64,000 nt of DNA from Alteromonas sp. KC3 (GTDB taxonomy: Bacteria > Pseudomonadota > Gammaproteobacteria > Enterobacterales > Alteromonadaceae): the NCBI RefSeq assembly GCF_016756315.1, contig NZ_AP024235.1:3224001-3288000 (forward strand), read 5' to 3'. The position numbers were made by a program, and so were the translations under genes. The notes beneath the pieces were generated by a model. That model saw only the letters and a program-made list of their open reading frames with translations, did no database searches and was not told where the DNA came from. This document shows, in pieces, positions 45,281 through 54,363 of this stretch (positions are counted from its first letter, which is position 1; each line of letters starts with the position of its first letter).

Positions 45281-46729
45281 ATGACAATAAAACCATTTAT
45301 CTTAGCCTCAACCATATTGTTAGCATCGGCCACTGCAGCGCCACAACTTGGTACGTTAAAACCACAAATAAACCAAGAGTACCAAGACCAACTTAACACT
45401 ATTCTCGACAGCTTAAGAGAGGTAACTGGCGTTCCCGGATTTTCAGTTTCGGTAGTGCACGAAGGCGTTTTAGTTGGTTCAGCCACGAGTGGCTATGCTG
45501 ACTTTCAATCACAGACCCCAGTTAACCGAAATACTCTATTTCGACTAGCGAGTGTGTCTAAGATTGTCGGTGCAACCATGTTGGGCGAGCTGGTAACTCA
45601 AGGTAAATTGTCTGCGGATACCAGCATTGGTGATTTCTACCCCGAACTCAACACCAAATATCACGACATAACGCTGCGTGAATTGATGTCGCACACGTCT
45701 GGTATGCCACACTATCAGACAAAGGATTACGATATATATGACAAACATTATACAAGCGCTATTCAGGCTCTTGAAACACTGAAAGAAAGAGACTTATTGA
45801 CGCGACCAGGCTACGAATACCATTATTCAACGCACGGTTTCACATTGGCCGGAGCTATACTCGAAAAAGTGGTTTCAACACCACTACCTCTTGCCCTAGA
45901 GCAATTTAATCAGCGCTGGACTGGTGCGGCGACACCTGTAGCAGAAGACGTTAGGCATCTAGCACCTAATACATCAAGCCTTTATGAGATAACGTCTAAT
46001 GGCTCAAGAGTTATCAAACGTGGCGAAAAGTCATACAGTATTCTGGGTGCTGGCATGCTAGCCACATCTGACGATCTCGCCCAATTTGGCTACAGAGTAC
46101 TCGAAAAAACATATCGTAATAGTCTTCTTGAAAGCCTACTGTTTACACCCGCAAAAACAAAAAATGGTACAAACGTGACATATCGAGATTTTGACGTTGG
46201 ATTTGGTTGGCGCATTGGCAACGATATGCATGATCGAAAAGTATATCATCACGCAGGGGCAACACCAGGTGCGCGTTCAATACTAGTCATTTATCCCGAA
46301 CATAGTTTAAGTATTGCATTTTTATCCAACAGCAGTTGGGTATCATCAATTGACAAACTGGCTTTCGCTCTTGCAAGCCTATATTTGGACAAAGCCAAGG
46401 CAATAGATTATTCAGCCATTAATTTTCGCGTGAAATATGGCGACGATTTTTTCATTGGCAGTACTGATTGCCATAAAAACAAATGCGCGCTGACAGACGG
46501 TAAAACCGAATATTCAAAGTGGCTTAATACCTTCAACAAAGGCGCCACATCGATATCAAGTTGGCCAATCTTTAGCTACTTGGTTAAAGGTAGCCAAAGA
46601 CTCTTGATGATTAACAAAGTGGGCATTACATCATTTGATTTACGAAACGGCGTATTTGAAACAAGCATAGGTAAAGCAAAAGACTACAAAATCGAGATAA
46701 AGCCTGCTGGGCAGTACAATGAATTGTAA
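45281..46729 (+). CDS. secreted serine hydrolase of the beta-lactamase family
   Basis: 482 residues with a signal peptide (IKPFILASTILLASATAA). Catalytic SVSK (Ser91, Lys94), YHYSTHG for the Tyr motif and HHAGATPG as the third motif are all present. The C-terminal 110 residues form a beta-rich extension with two Cys (STDCHKNKCAL) that could be disulphide-bonded. Substrate unknown. The start at 45281 is set by AAGGAG six bases upstream; an ATG at 45260 is rejected. It is not a close copy of the other such enzyme at 31143. Confidence 0.88.
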   Translation: MTIKPFILASTILLASATAAPQLGTLKPQINQEYQDQLNTILDSLREVTGVPGFSVSVVHEGVLVGSATSGYADFQSQTPVNRNTLFRLASVSKIVGATMLGELVTQGKLSADTSIGDFYPELNTKYHDITLRELMSHTSGMPHYQTKDYDIYDKHYTSAIQALETLKERDLLTRPGYEYHYSTHGFTLAGAILEKVVSTPLPLALEQFNQRWTGAATPVAEDVRHLAPNTSSLYEITSNGSRVIKRGEKSYSILGAGMLATSDDLAQFGYRVLEKTYRNSLLESLLFTPAKTKNGTNVTYRDFDVGFGWRIGNDMHDRKVYHHAGATPGARSILVIYPEHSLSIAFLSNSSWVSSIDKLAFALASLYLDKAKAIDYSAINFRVKYGDDFFIGSTDCHKNKCALTDGKTEYSKWLNTFNKGATSISSWPIFSYLVKGSQRLLMINKVGITSFDLRNGVFETSIGKAKDYKIEIKPAGQYNEL

Positions 46730-46735
46730 TGGGAA

Positions 46736-46755
46736 CGCGGTAAAGGACTACCGCG
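46736..46755. terminator. short hairpin between convergent stops
   Basis: CGCGGTA and TACCGCG form a 7-base stem with a 6-base loop, filling the 26 bases between the two convergent stop codons. No T tract, so weak. Confidence 0.3.
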
Positions 46756-47202
46756 CTACTCACAGCCCGACAATACCACTGAGTTCGACGTAATAGTTAA
46801 TGGCGCAACACGCAATAGCGTATTAATTCCAAGAATGTTATTCCCTTTGGGCAAAACCGCTACCTCAACTGGGCCTACTTCACACGTATCGCCGATGCGC
46901 ACCGAGTTTAGTTGATACTGAGAAACCGTTAATATTTTGCCATTGGCCATCCTGGCGGCAGAGGTGCGCGTGGCGGTGAGTTTTTGATCTCGGGTTAAGG
47001 CATCAAAGGTCGCTTGGTTAAGCGTAACTAAGCTAGAACCGGTATCCAGCAAAAAAGACGTTTTGAATTTCGACTCCAATGTTGCTTCTAAGTAGAGTGT
47101 GCCTCCTGAGCTTTGTGACAACGGAACGTTGTGTTCAATGGCTAAGACGGGTGCCGTTAAAGCGCATAATGAGAATAACAAAACCGAAAAAAAACGCTTC
47201 AC
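46756..47202 (-). CDS. secreted retropepsin-like aspartic protease
   Basis: 148 residues with a signal peptide (KRFFSVLLFSLCALTAPVLA). The active-site motif is LLDTGSSLVTL, followed by a GNNILGINTLL segment near the C-terminus equivalent to the psi-loop Gly-Ile-Asn-type end of single-domain retropepsin-like proteases. It should work as a homodimer in the periplasm. The start is GTG with a GGGG seven bases upstream; a more distal GTG at 47232 would add ten residues before the signal peptide. Confidence 0.82.
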   Translation of the reverse strand: MKRFFSVLLFSLCALTAPVLAIEHNVPLSQSSGGTLYLEATLESKFKTSFLLDTGSSLVTLNQATFDALTRDQKLTATRTSAARMANGKILTVSQYQLNSVRIGDTCEVGPVEVAVLPKGNNILGINTLLRVAPLTITSNSVVLSGCE

Positions 47203-47517
47203 TGGCAGGCCCCAATATTGGCAATGGTTCACATGAACAGCAAGATAAAGACCAAAACAGTAATTGGTTGATTTAACGACGTCTTCTCACGCCTTTCACC
47301 TTTCTCTGCACAACCTTTGTGCAAAAACACATTAACGTTGCACCTTTTACGTACAACTAAACGTATAAGTAAGGGTTAGACGCTATGTTGTCTGTGATTA
47401 GTAAATCAATGTTTACAAAATTTACTGATAGCTATTAACTATCGCCAATCATCATTGTTTAGCGCTTATTCGTTCATACAATGTAGAAAGTTAGGAGTGT
47501 TAATACGAGGACAGGAC
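47203..47517. other. intergenic region without a gene
   Basis: About 315 bases between the divergent retropepsin-like protease and the small secreted repeat protein. I see no credible coding frame; a TTG-started extension of the downstream frame is rejected. AT-rich stretches suggest promoters for both flanking genes, but no specific operator or riboswitch is recognisable. Confidence 0.5.
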
Positions 47518-47889
47518 ATGAAATTACGCTATTTACTAGGATCGCTATTTACTGCTACAACATTAAGTATCACAGCACTTTCAGTACAAGCAACACCGTC
47601 GGCAAACGCCGAAACAGTCGACGTACAAGTTGTAGACTACTCGGGCAAACCACCATTTAAGCGCCGCGTAGTTAGCTTATCGGTTAATGATGTGGCACAG
47701 CTTGAATCTGTGGGCCAAGAAGCCATTGAATACGTTGAAGTAAAAGAAGTGATTATGCGCGGCAAACCGCCTTATCGCCGCACAACAAAAATGATGCCCG
47801 TATATGATGTGGCGCAGCTAGAAGTATTAGATGAACAACCTAATACGCAAAAACGTGGTACACGCCCACCGTTTAAGCGCAATAACTAA
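47518..47889 (+). CDS. small secreted basic protein with PP[FY][KR]R repeats
   Basis: 123 residues from an ATG with GAGG eight bases upstream. A signal peptide (KLRYLLGSLFTATTLSITALSVQA) is followed by two related segments of about 38 residues. Each reads as a short beta strand, then GKPPFKRR or GKPPYRRT, then a DVAQLE motif. A third short copy, TRPPFKRNN, ends the protein. No family is recognised. The basic PP-aromatic motifs might bind an anionic envelope polymer, but that is speculation. A strong hairpin terminates the gene. Confidence 0.75.
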   Translation: MKLRYLLGSLFTATTLSITALSVQATPSANAETVDVQVVDYSGKPPFKRRVVSLSVNDVAQLESVGQEAIEYVEVKEVIMRGKPPYRRTTKMMPVYDVAQLEVLDEQPNTQKRGTRPPFKRNN

Positions 47890-47904
47890 ACATCGATAGT
47901 AACG

Positions 47905-47937
47905 CATTGCCTGTAATTACAAGAATTACAGGCAATG
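47905..47937. terminator. perfect hairpin between convergent genes
   Basis: A perfect 14-base stem, CATTGCCTGTAATT with its complement, around ACAAG, lies 15 bases past the repeat-protein stop and just before the convergent dehydrogenase stop. A TCTTT tract follows on the plus strand. Confidence 0.65.
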
Positions 47938-47949
47938 TCTTTCGTTCAG

Positions 47950-49071
47950 TTAGCCTTTATTAGGTACAATCAGGTACTTCTCACCTGTTTTCTTAGCATT
48001 ATACAAAGCCACATTTTCTGGCTGTAACGCTTCTTCAAGTGAAAGCTCTTTTGAATAAGACGACGCAAAGGTGGTGTTAATTTCCATTGCCACTTTTTGA
48101 TACAACTCGCCCACACGCTTTTTATCAAGCTTGCCAAGGAAGCGCATAAGCAACCAACCGCCTATTCCCCATGTCATGCCATAAGCACGATTTAAAATAG
48201 TGGGTGAGAAGTCTAGACCACCGTAGATATAGACTTGCTTGTTGCTGTCAGAGCCATAGGTATTAAACCCTTTCGCATCTTTACTGCCCGACGCTTCCAT
48301 CATAGTAAGAATATCGCTTACCAATTCGCCGCCGCCGATAGCATCGAAGGCAAGCGTAGCGCCCGTGCTATCAATTGCTTGATAAAGTTCTGCTTTGAAA
48401 TTCTCGCTTGAAGAGTCAAGTACAATTTTAGCGCCAATAGCTTTTAGAATGTCGACTTGCTGCTGACTTCTCACAATGTTGACCAGCTCAACACCTTGCT
48501 CTAAACAAATCTTGTTAAGCATTTGCCCTAGGTTCGAAGCCGCTGCGGTATGCACTAACGCCTTGTGCCCTTCCATACGCATGGTTTCTACCATACCTAA
48601 AGCAGTTAACGGGTTAACAAATGATGACGCAGCCTGTTGTGCCGTAGTGCCATCTAAGTGAGGTAAACACGCTTGCACAGGCACGCATGCGTGCTCGGTG
48701 TACGCAGCACCTGTCAAAATTGACACGGTTTTACCCATTAACGCTTGCGCTTCTGGGCTATCACCCGCTGCGACTACCGTTCCAGCCCCTTCATTGCCGA
48801 TGGGTAAGGTTTGATCAAGTCTCGACTTGATACGTGCGAGCAGTGGCTTATGTACGGGGGCAACGAGTGCATTCTTACTTTCGTCAAATGTTGCTTTGTC
48901 TAAGCTAGCCGGCCCAAACATTGGCCACATGTCAGAAGGATTGATTGGAGATGCTTCCATACGAACAATGACTTCGTGTGGCTTAGGTTGTGGTACCTCA
49001 ACCTCTTTTAAAGAAACCGTAAGTTCACCTTCAGATGAGATATGCGTAAATAACTGTTTAGATGTAGTCAT
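47950..49071 (-). CDS. zinc-type MDR (quinone oxidoreductase-like) dehydrogenase
   Basis: 373 residues of the medium-chain dehydrogenase/reductase superfamily. The N-terminal GroES-like domain contains PHEVIVRMEASPINPSDMWPMFG and IGNEGAGTVVAAG; the nucleotide-binding part contains KALVHTAAASNLGQML and a later FDAIGGG. The usual catalytic-zinc Cys/His set is not evident, so it is likely a zinc-independent NADPH-dependent enone or quinone reductase. The substrate is unknown. It is divergent from the borosin operon, separated by about 245 bases. Confidence 0.88.
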   Translation of the reverse strand: MTTSKQLFTHISSEGELTVSLKEVEVPQPKPHEVIVRMEASPINPSDMWPMFGPASLDKATFDESKNALVAPVHKPLLARIKSRLDQTLPIGNEGAGTVVAAGDSPEAQALMGKTVSILTGAAYTEHACVPVQACLPHLDGTTAQQAASSFVNPLTALGMVETMRMEGHKALVHTAAASNLGQMLNKICLEQGVELVNIVRSQQQVDILKAIGAKIVLDSSSENFKAELYQAIDSTGATLAFDAIGGGELVSDILTMMEASGSKDAKGFNTYGSDSNKQVYIYGGLDFSPTILNRAYGMTWGIGGWLLMRFLGKLDKKRVGELYQKVAMEINTTFASSYSKELSLEEALQPENVALYNAKKTGEKYLIVPNKG

Positions 49072-49209
49072 AGTGATTCATTCGCCATAATAGTTAGTCG
49101 CTAAGTGTAGCTATAACCTAACATGCCGCCACTATCAGTGTTATTTATATTGCGAATATATATGGGTAGCCATGATTTATAAAACAAAACCAGAAACGCG
49201 ATATTAAGG

Positions 49210-49238
49210 TTGTCACACAACCCACGGCATTGTAGAAA
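49210..49238 (+). promoter_or_regulatory. candidate sigma-70 promoter of the borosin operon
   Basis: TTGTCA (49210-49215) and TAGAAA (49233-49238) are separated by exactly 17 bases and match the sigma-70 consensus at five and four positions. It lies about 80 bases before the methyltransferase start. Seen in sequence; promoter activity is inferred. Confidence 0.45.
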
Positions 49239-49316
49239 ACACAATAGTAAATAGGCACAAACTAATTTATAGTGAAACTTCGATGTTGTGCGGCTTAGAT
49301 AATTGAAAAGGACATC

Positions 49317-50156
49317 ATGGAAAACGCCAAAAAAGGAGAGCTTGTCATTGTCGGCACCGGCATTAGTGTAGCCGGCCAAATGACATTAGCAACCAAAAGC
49401 CACATAGAAAATGCCGACATTGTGTTTATGGGCATCATGAACAAAGTGGGCGAGCATGCTGTTAGAAAGCTCAATGCAAACAGCATTTCACTAGACGACC
49501 TTTACGAAGAAGGTAAGTCTCGCGCACTTACCTACAAACAAATGACTGACCGCATCGTACAAGCGGTAATTGATGGACAAAAAGTATGTGCAGCCTTTTA
49601 CGGTCACGCTGGTGTGTTCGTCACTCCTTCACACGATGCCATCAATCAAGTACGTGAGTTAGGCTACAGCGCAACTATGCTGCCTGGTGTGTCTGCAGAA
49701 GACTGCCTTATTGCAGATTTGGGCATAGACCCTTCAAAATTTGGCTGCCAGTCTTACGAGGCCACACAATTTCTATTTCGCGATTATCGTATCGACCCGC
49801 ACATGACCCAAATTATTTGGCAAATTGGATTGGTGGGTGAAGCCTCATTAAGCGTACTTGACGCTACACATAATCGTCCTGGTCTTGCGCTATTAACTGA
49901 AATACTGCTTGAACATTACCCAGACGATCACGAACTCATTATTTACGAAGCCCCTACTCTTCCAATCAGCGAGCCCGTAATTCAAAAAGTGACGCTTAGC
50001 AATTTGATTAATGCCGAAACGACTTTAGTTTCCACCTTAGTGATCCCATCGCTAGGCTTGCCAGCCTATCGCCAAGATAGATTGTCCAAGCTTGGTTTAA
50101 CAGAGCAACAAGTAGTAAGTTTCAGAAACCCAACCTCCATTACTGAAGGAAATTGA
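49317..50156 (+). CDS. split-borosin alpha-N-methyltransferase (SonM/OphMA family)
   Basis: 279 residues of the tetrapyrrole-methylase fold: N-terminal SAM-binding strand GELVIVGTGIS, the segment YGHAGVFVTPSH and MLPGVSAEDCLIADLGIDPSKFGCQSYEA, which are hallmarks of borosin peptide-backbone N-methyltransferases rather than of corrin or haem enzymes. Tyr63, Arg69, Tyr73 and Tyr95 have the same spacing as the catalytic Tyr66-Arg72-Tyr76 and Tyr98 of fungal OphMA, as I recall it. Unlike OphMA the substrate is not fused: the protein ends after the catalytic domain and a separate small precursor follows one base later. It should methylate backbone amides of that precursor's C-terminus, using SAM. 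AAGGA lies four bases before ATG. Confidence 0.92.
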   Translation: MENAKKGELVIVGTGISVAGQMTLATKSHIENADIVFMGIMNKVGEHAVRKLNANSISLDDLYEEGKSRALTYKQMTDRIVQAVIDGQKVCAAFYGHAGVFVTPSHDAINQVRELGYSATMLPGVSAEDCLIADLGIDPSKFGCQSYEATQFLFRDYRIDPHMTQIIWQIGLVGEASLSVLDATHNRPGLALLTEILLEHYPDDHELIIYEAPTLPISEPVIQKVTLSNLINAETTLVSTLVIPSLGLPAYRQDRLSKLGLTEQQVVSFRNPTSITEGN

Positions 50157-50157
50157 T

Positions 50158-50361
50158 ATGGCCAAAACACTAGAAGATTTTTTAGTTGAGTTAGACACCA
50201 ACAGCGAGCTACTAGAAGCCTATAAAAAAGATCCTGTGGCGACCGCAACTAAATACGGCTTGTCTGAAGAGGACGTACAATTGTTTAAAGACAAAAACTG
50301 GGAAGAAATAGAGAAGCGTTTTACCGATGAAAACAAAGCGCCACGCGTAGTTCATTATTAA
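50158..50361 (+). CDS. split-borosin precursor peptide (SonA-like)
   Basis: 67 residues. Residues 1-55 are helical and acidic (TLEDFLVELDTNSELLEAY, PVATATKYGLSEEDVQLF) and match the small helical borosin-binding domain of SonA-type precursors, a fold that also makes automated pipelines label such proteins LigA-like dioxygenase subunits. Residues 56-67 (TDENKAPRVVHY) form a short flexible tail, the likely core; the hydrophobic VV pair (64-65) and the terminal Tyr are the best methylation candidates. AAGGA lies seven bases before the ATG and is inside the methyltransferase gene; the two genes are one base apart and must be co-transcribed. Confidence 0.88.
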   Translation: MAKTLEDFLVELDTNSELLEAYKKDPVATATKYGLSEEDVQLFKDKNWEEIEKRFTDENKAPRVVHY

Positions 50362-50381
50362 CAAACTCGTTGTAAGCAAGT

Positions 50382-53300
50382 ATGCGTTACCTGTTTCTCA
50401 TTGCAACCATCACCCTATTTTGGGTGATGGTGCCTGCGTTTGCCTACCAAACGCAGCAGGGTAACGCATACGTCGCCACTAGCTTAATTGATGGGCTTAA
50501 AGAACGTATACAAAAAGGCGACCCTACCGTTGACGAAACATTTCAAACCCTCGACAACTTTTTTGCTTCAAACTCAGATGACTATGAAAAAGCGCGTTTC
50601 TTAAATTTACGATCGTACCAATTCATTTTAAAGCAAGACTACATAAGCGCATATGAAGTAATACTTCAGGCCCGCGAACTTGCTGAATCAAGCGACAATA
50701 CGCTTGCCTTCGCCGAGTCGTACCGATTAGAAGGGCTAATACTCGACTTTTCTGGCGAACACGCCAGTTCTATTGAGGCCTTTAATCGAGCACTCGCGCT
50801 GTATAACGAAATGCAGAGCGACCGCGTTTTGTTTGTGTATAGTTCAATGGGCAATGTGTACTCGTCGTTAAAGGATTACGAGCAAATACTTGCCTTTGCC
50901 AAAAAGTACCAACAAACGGCACAGCGCTTATACAGTCAAAAAGACGAAGGCGTGGCCTACTTTTTTCAAGGGTATGCGCAAAGTAAAATGGGCATGTACA
51001 AAGAGGCACAAGTTAGCCTGCTATTGGCAGAAGAGTTACTCAGTGACATTCAGTACCCTTTTATCGGTATTGTTTACAGTGCCATGGCTGACTTGCACAT
51101 TGCACAGAACAACCTAAGCGAAGCGCTTAAAAAGCTTAACGAAGCCGCCGAGGCTGACCGCAAGGTGGCTTTTCGTTACAACGAAGGCGCCTATATTCTT
51201 CAGCTTGCAGAAATCTATGAACGACGCGGTGAAATAGAACTGGCGATAGCTGAGCTAAATGCTGGGCTAAATTCAGATGCTATCCAAAACGATAAGTCAC
51301 TATTGCTAGGTGCGCTTGAACAGCTTATTTCACTTTCTAAATCGAACAGTGACTATCGTGCGGCATTAGATTATGCCGAGCAATACAGGCAAGTGTATGA
51401 GCAAAGCTTTAATGAACAGCAATCTCGCTCACTAGCGCTTAATCGAATTCGCTTAGCAATCTCAGAAAAAGAAGAAACAATAAAACTGCTGGAAAAAGAC
51501 AACTTATTAAAAGAACAGCGCAATCTTATTCAGCAAAAGCAGAACACCTATCAACTTTACTTCATTGCTATTGTGTTCTTTTTCTTGCTGTTAGTCATTG
51601 GCCTATGGTTACGCACGCGACACCAAAGAAAAGCGCTCAATACCGTTACTCTTGATTTACAAAAAGCCACTGAAGCTAAGTCTGACTTTCTTGCCCGCAT
51701 GAGCCACGAAATACGCACACCGCTAAATGCAATTATAGGCCTAACTAAGCTTTCTCAGCGTGCTGCTGAAAATGAAGAACAGCAAACTAACCTTATTCAA
51801 ATAGAATCAGCGTCGCATACCTTGCTTGGCGTGATTAACGACATTCTAGACTTTTCCAAGATTGAAGCAGGAAAACTGACAATTGAGTCGACGCAATTCA
51901 ACTTAGATACCTTGGTGAATCAAACCATACGACTGCATTTGGGGCGCGCAAATGAACACCATATTGAGCTAATCCAATATATTGCCAGAGATGTGCCTTT
52001 ACACCTGATTGGCGATCCATTGCGCATTCAGCAGATACTGAGCAACTTGGTCAGCAATGCGCTCAAGTTTACCGAAGAGGGTCTCATATCGGTGAGTGTA
52101 AGGTGTAAGCAGGCAGACGATGATATTCAGCTAGAGTTTGAAGTGAAAGACACGGGTATTGGATTAAGCAGCCAACAAAAAGCCAAGCTGTTTAAACCGT
52201 TTAATCAAGGCGATGAATCGATTTCTCGTCGCTATGGTGGCACCGGATTAGGGCTTGCAATATGCCAACAACTTGCCGCATTGATGGACGGGGAAATTTG
52301 GGTAGAAAGTCAGCTGGGTAAAGGTTCAAGCTTTTACTTCACCGTACAGGTTAAGCGTGACCCCGCCAAACAACTAGTATCACCCTCTAAGCAACTATCT
52401 GCTCTTAAAGTACTAATTGCCGATGACGTTAGTTTGTCTAGACGCGCCATTACCGAGGCGTTATCGAGTGCCAATATACAATCAGATACAGCAACTGGTG
52501 GGCAAGAAGCCATTGCCATGTTGCGTGAGGCGGTGTCGCAAAACGCCCCCTATGATGTAATGATTTTAGATTGGAAGATGCCCGATATCGACGGCTTAGA
52601 AGTGGCTGCAATAATGAAGCAGGAGCTCTCAAACAAAATACCCAAAGTGATTATGTTGTCGGCGTTTGATTCGCCTCGAATGCGCGAACAGGCAAGACAA
52701 CTTGGGATCCATACCTTTATCAAAAAACCGCTAGGTACTAGTGAGCTCATAGACAGATTACAAGAACTTTGCTTAAACATGCCTGCGCGCACTCTCGCCA
52801 CAGATGAATTTGCGATACCTGATTTTAGCAACAAAAAGATTCTGTTTGCCGAAGATAACGCACTAAACCAAAAAGTAACGTTAGGGCTGCTTGCCGATAC
52901 TAATGCGAATGTGAAAGTGGCAAGTAATGGCTTAGAAGCGGTTAATATTCTTCGCGAAGATTCAACCTACGACGCGGTATTGATGGATATTCAAATGCCA
53001 GTTATGGATGGATTAGCGGCAACTCAAGTAATACGAAAAGAGCTCAACTTATCGCTGCCAGTAATTGCGATGACCGCACATGCAATGCAGCAAGACATCG
53101 AAAAAAGCTACAATGCAGGTATGAATGAACACATCAACAAGCCTATTGAGCCGAAGACGTTTTTCGATGTCTTGAGCAAGGCGATGAAGGTTAACACAGT
53201 GCGCCAAGCACCTGATAACGCTAGTGACAATGCGGTTCAGTCTGCCATTTCTTTCAAGCAAAGCACCCTTTCAGTTATTGATAAGCCAAGAGCTATGCGT

Positions 53301-53615
53301 AAGCTTCGAGGTAACGAGCTGCTGTATAACGAGTTACTTAAAGACTTTATTGGGTTACAAGGCGAGCTTGATTCACTGCGCAAAGCAATTGATGAAAACG
53401 ACTACGCCACAATTTCACGTGTTGCCCACATTTACATTACTGCGCTTAGGTATATTGGCGCCTTTGCATTGGCCGAGCTAACCAGTGCTGTTGAACTAAC
53501 CATAGTGCAAAATGAACACAAAACCACTAAGGGTTTTAGTGAGCAATTAAACGTGCTTTATAATGAAATTGCTAAGATGAAAGTAAGAATAGAAGCCCAA
53601 ATTGGGGCTAGCTAG
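50382..53615 (+). CDS. TPR-sensor hybrid histidine kinase with two receivers and degenerate HPt
   Basis: 1077 residues. A signal peptide (LFLIATITLFWVMVPAFA) leads to a periplasmic helical region of TPR-like repeats (about 30-350), a coiled coil, one membrane helix (near 390-405), then HisKA with SHEIRTPLNA (His442), HATPase with NALKFT and GTGLGLAI, receiver 1 (Asp730), receiver 2 (Asp869) and a C-terminal HPt-like domain. In the HPt the His is kept (His1016 in VAHIYITALRYIGA) but the usual Lys-Gly after it is lost. It starts 20 bases after the borosin precursor with no terminator between, so it is probably in the same operon. It could sense the borosin or its target, but this is inference. 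Confidence 0.9.
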   Translation: MRYLFLIATITLFWVMVPAFAYQTQQGNAYVATSLIDGLKERIQKGDPTVDETFQTLDNFFASNSDDYEKARFLNLRSYQFILKQDYISAYEVILQARELAESSDNTLAFAESYRLEGLILDFSGEHASSIEAFNRALALYNEMQSDRVLFVYSSMGNVYSSLKDYEQILAFAKKYQQTAQRLYSQKDEGVAYFFQGYAQSKMGMYKEAQVSLLLAEELLSDIQYPFIGIVYSAMADLHIAQNNLSEALKKLNEAAEADRKVAFRYNEGAYILQLAEIYERRGEIELAIAELNAGLNSDAIQNDKSLLLGALEQLISLSKSNSDYRAALDYAEQYRQVYEQSFNEQQSRSLALNRIRLAISEKEETIKLLEKDNLLKEQRNLIQQKQNTYQLYFIAIVFFFLLLVIGLWLRTRHQRKALNTVTLDLQKATEAKSDFLARMSHEIRTPLNAIIGLTKLSQRAAENEEQQTNLIQIESASHTLLGVINDILDFSKIEAGKLTIESTQFNLDTLVNQTIRLHLGRANEHHIELIQYIARDVPLHLIGDPLRIQQILSNLVSNALKFTEEGLISVSVRCKQADDDIQLEFEVKDTGIGLSSQQKAKLFKPFNQGDESISRRYGGTGLGLAICQQLAALMDGEIWVESQLGKGSSFYFTVQVKRDPAKQLVSPSKQLSALKVLIADDVSLSRRAITEALSSANIQSDTATGGQEAIAMLREAVSQNAPYDVMILDWKMPDIDGLEVAAIMKQELSNKIPKVIMLSAFDSPRMREQARQLGIHTFIKKPLGTSELIDRLQELCLNMPARTLATDEFAIPDFSNKKILFAEDNALNQKVTLGLLADTNANVKVASNGLEAVNILREDSTYDAVLMDIQMPVMDGLAATQVIRKELNLSLPVIAMTAHAMQQDIEKSYNAGMNEHINKPIEPKTFFDVLSKAMKVNTVRQAPDNASDNAVQSAISFKQSTLSVIDKPRAMRKLRGNELLYNELLKDFIGLQGELDSLRKAIDENDYATISRVAHIYITALRYIGAFALAELTSAVELTIVQNEHKTTKGFSEQLNVLYNEIAKMKVRIEAQIGAS

Positions 53616-53641
53616 TTCATAGAGTTTTGGCCCATAGAAAA

Positions 53642-54082
53642 TTAGCTCATAGCGTCGATATGCTTAAGAATACTTCCGAAGGCGCGACTTCCCACATTCT
53701 GCACTTGCTTATCAAAATAGAGGCTACCTAACAGAAAAATAGAGATATGCCCTACTGAGCGCCAGGTGACATGGGTTTTATCACCTCTTTCTTCAAGCGT
53801 GATTTCGCCTAACTCGTGATCGTACGGCAGCGGCTTAGATTTAATAACTTTGTATCCCAGTTTGTAGGGCGGATCGAAAGCCACAATCTCTTCATGTAAA
53901 TTGGCCCCACCGGCAACAATTTCGCGCACCGCACCTAAGCCATTTTTCTCATGTTTGCCTTCAATAAGCAGTGTCGACTTATCTACACCTTTAAACTGAG
54001 CGTAATTAGCATGGTCACTTAAAATGGCAAACACCTCGGCAATGGGCTTATTAATGGTGCGCACTACATGAATTGAAAACAT
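53642..54082 (-). CDS. SRPBCC/START-like ligand-binding protein
   Basis: 146 residues of the SRPBCC helix-grip fold: an N-terminal HVVRTINKPIAEVFAILSDHANYAQF, a GLGAVREIVAGGANLHEEIVAFDPPYKLGYKVI midsection and a long C-terminal helix. Members bind hydrophobic ligands or act as cyclases; the ligand is unknown. It converges on the hybrid kinase gene with only about 25 bases between the stops. Confidence 0.8.
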   Translation of the reverse strand: MFSIHVVRTINKPIAEVFAILSDHANYAQFKGVDKSTLLIEGKHEKNGLGAVREIVAGGANLHEEIVAFDPPYKLGYKVIKSKPLPYDHELGEITLEERGDKTHVTWRSVGHISIFLLGSLYFDKQVQNVGSRAFGSILKHIDAMS

Positions 54083-54363
54083 TCGTTACCTACATCTACT
54101 TCAACCGTAATTTACTGCCTGTAATCGTACTCTACATTTGACCGAACGATTATTTCAATAAGTAATGTATTGCGATAGGTGAAATTGTGTGACCTATTTA
54201 AAAGGGTGGACGAACAGGAAGCCTGCTTAACAAGCTAATTCTGACTAGTTTAACGGTGAGTAACTGGTACACTAATAAAAAAAGCGGTGACTTATACACC
54301 ACGACCATAAGCTATCAGCAGTCTGGACGAAGTGTGTTCTGTGATGATCATAAGGAATTTGTC

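Noticed and set aside
31143..46729. Antibiotic resistance role for the two beta-lactamase-fold enzymes
   Set aside because: Both have long C-terminal extensions and a non-class-A/C motif context typical of esterases or peptidases; no resistance can be inferred.
49101..49379. 92-codon minus-strand frame across the borosin promoter
   Set aside because: Overlaps the start of a well-supported gene, has no ribosome site and no protein-like composition.
50158..50361. Label as LigA-type subunit of an aromatic ring-opening dioxygenase
   Set aside because: The helical domain may give that hit, but there is no LigB partner and it adjoins a borosin methyltransferase; the precursor reading explains length, tail and position.
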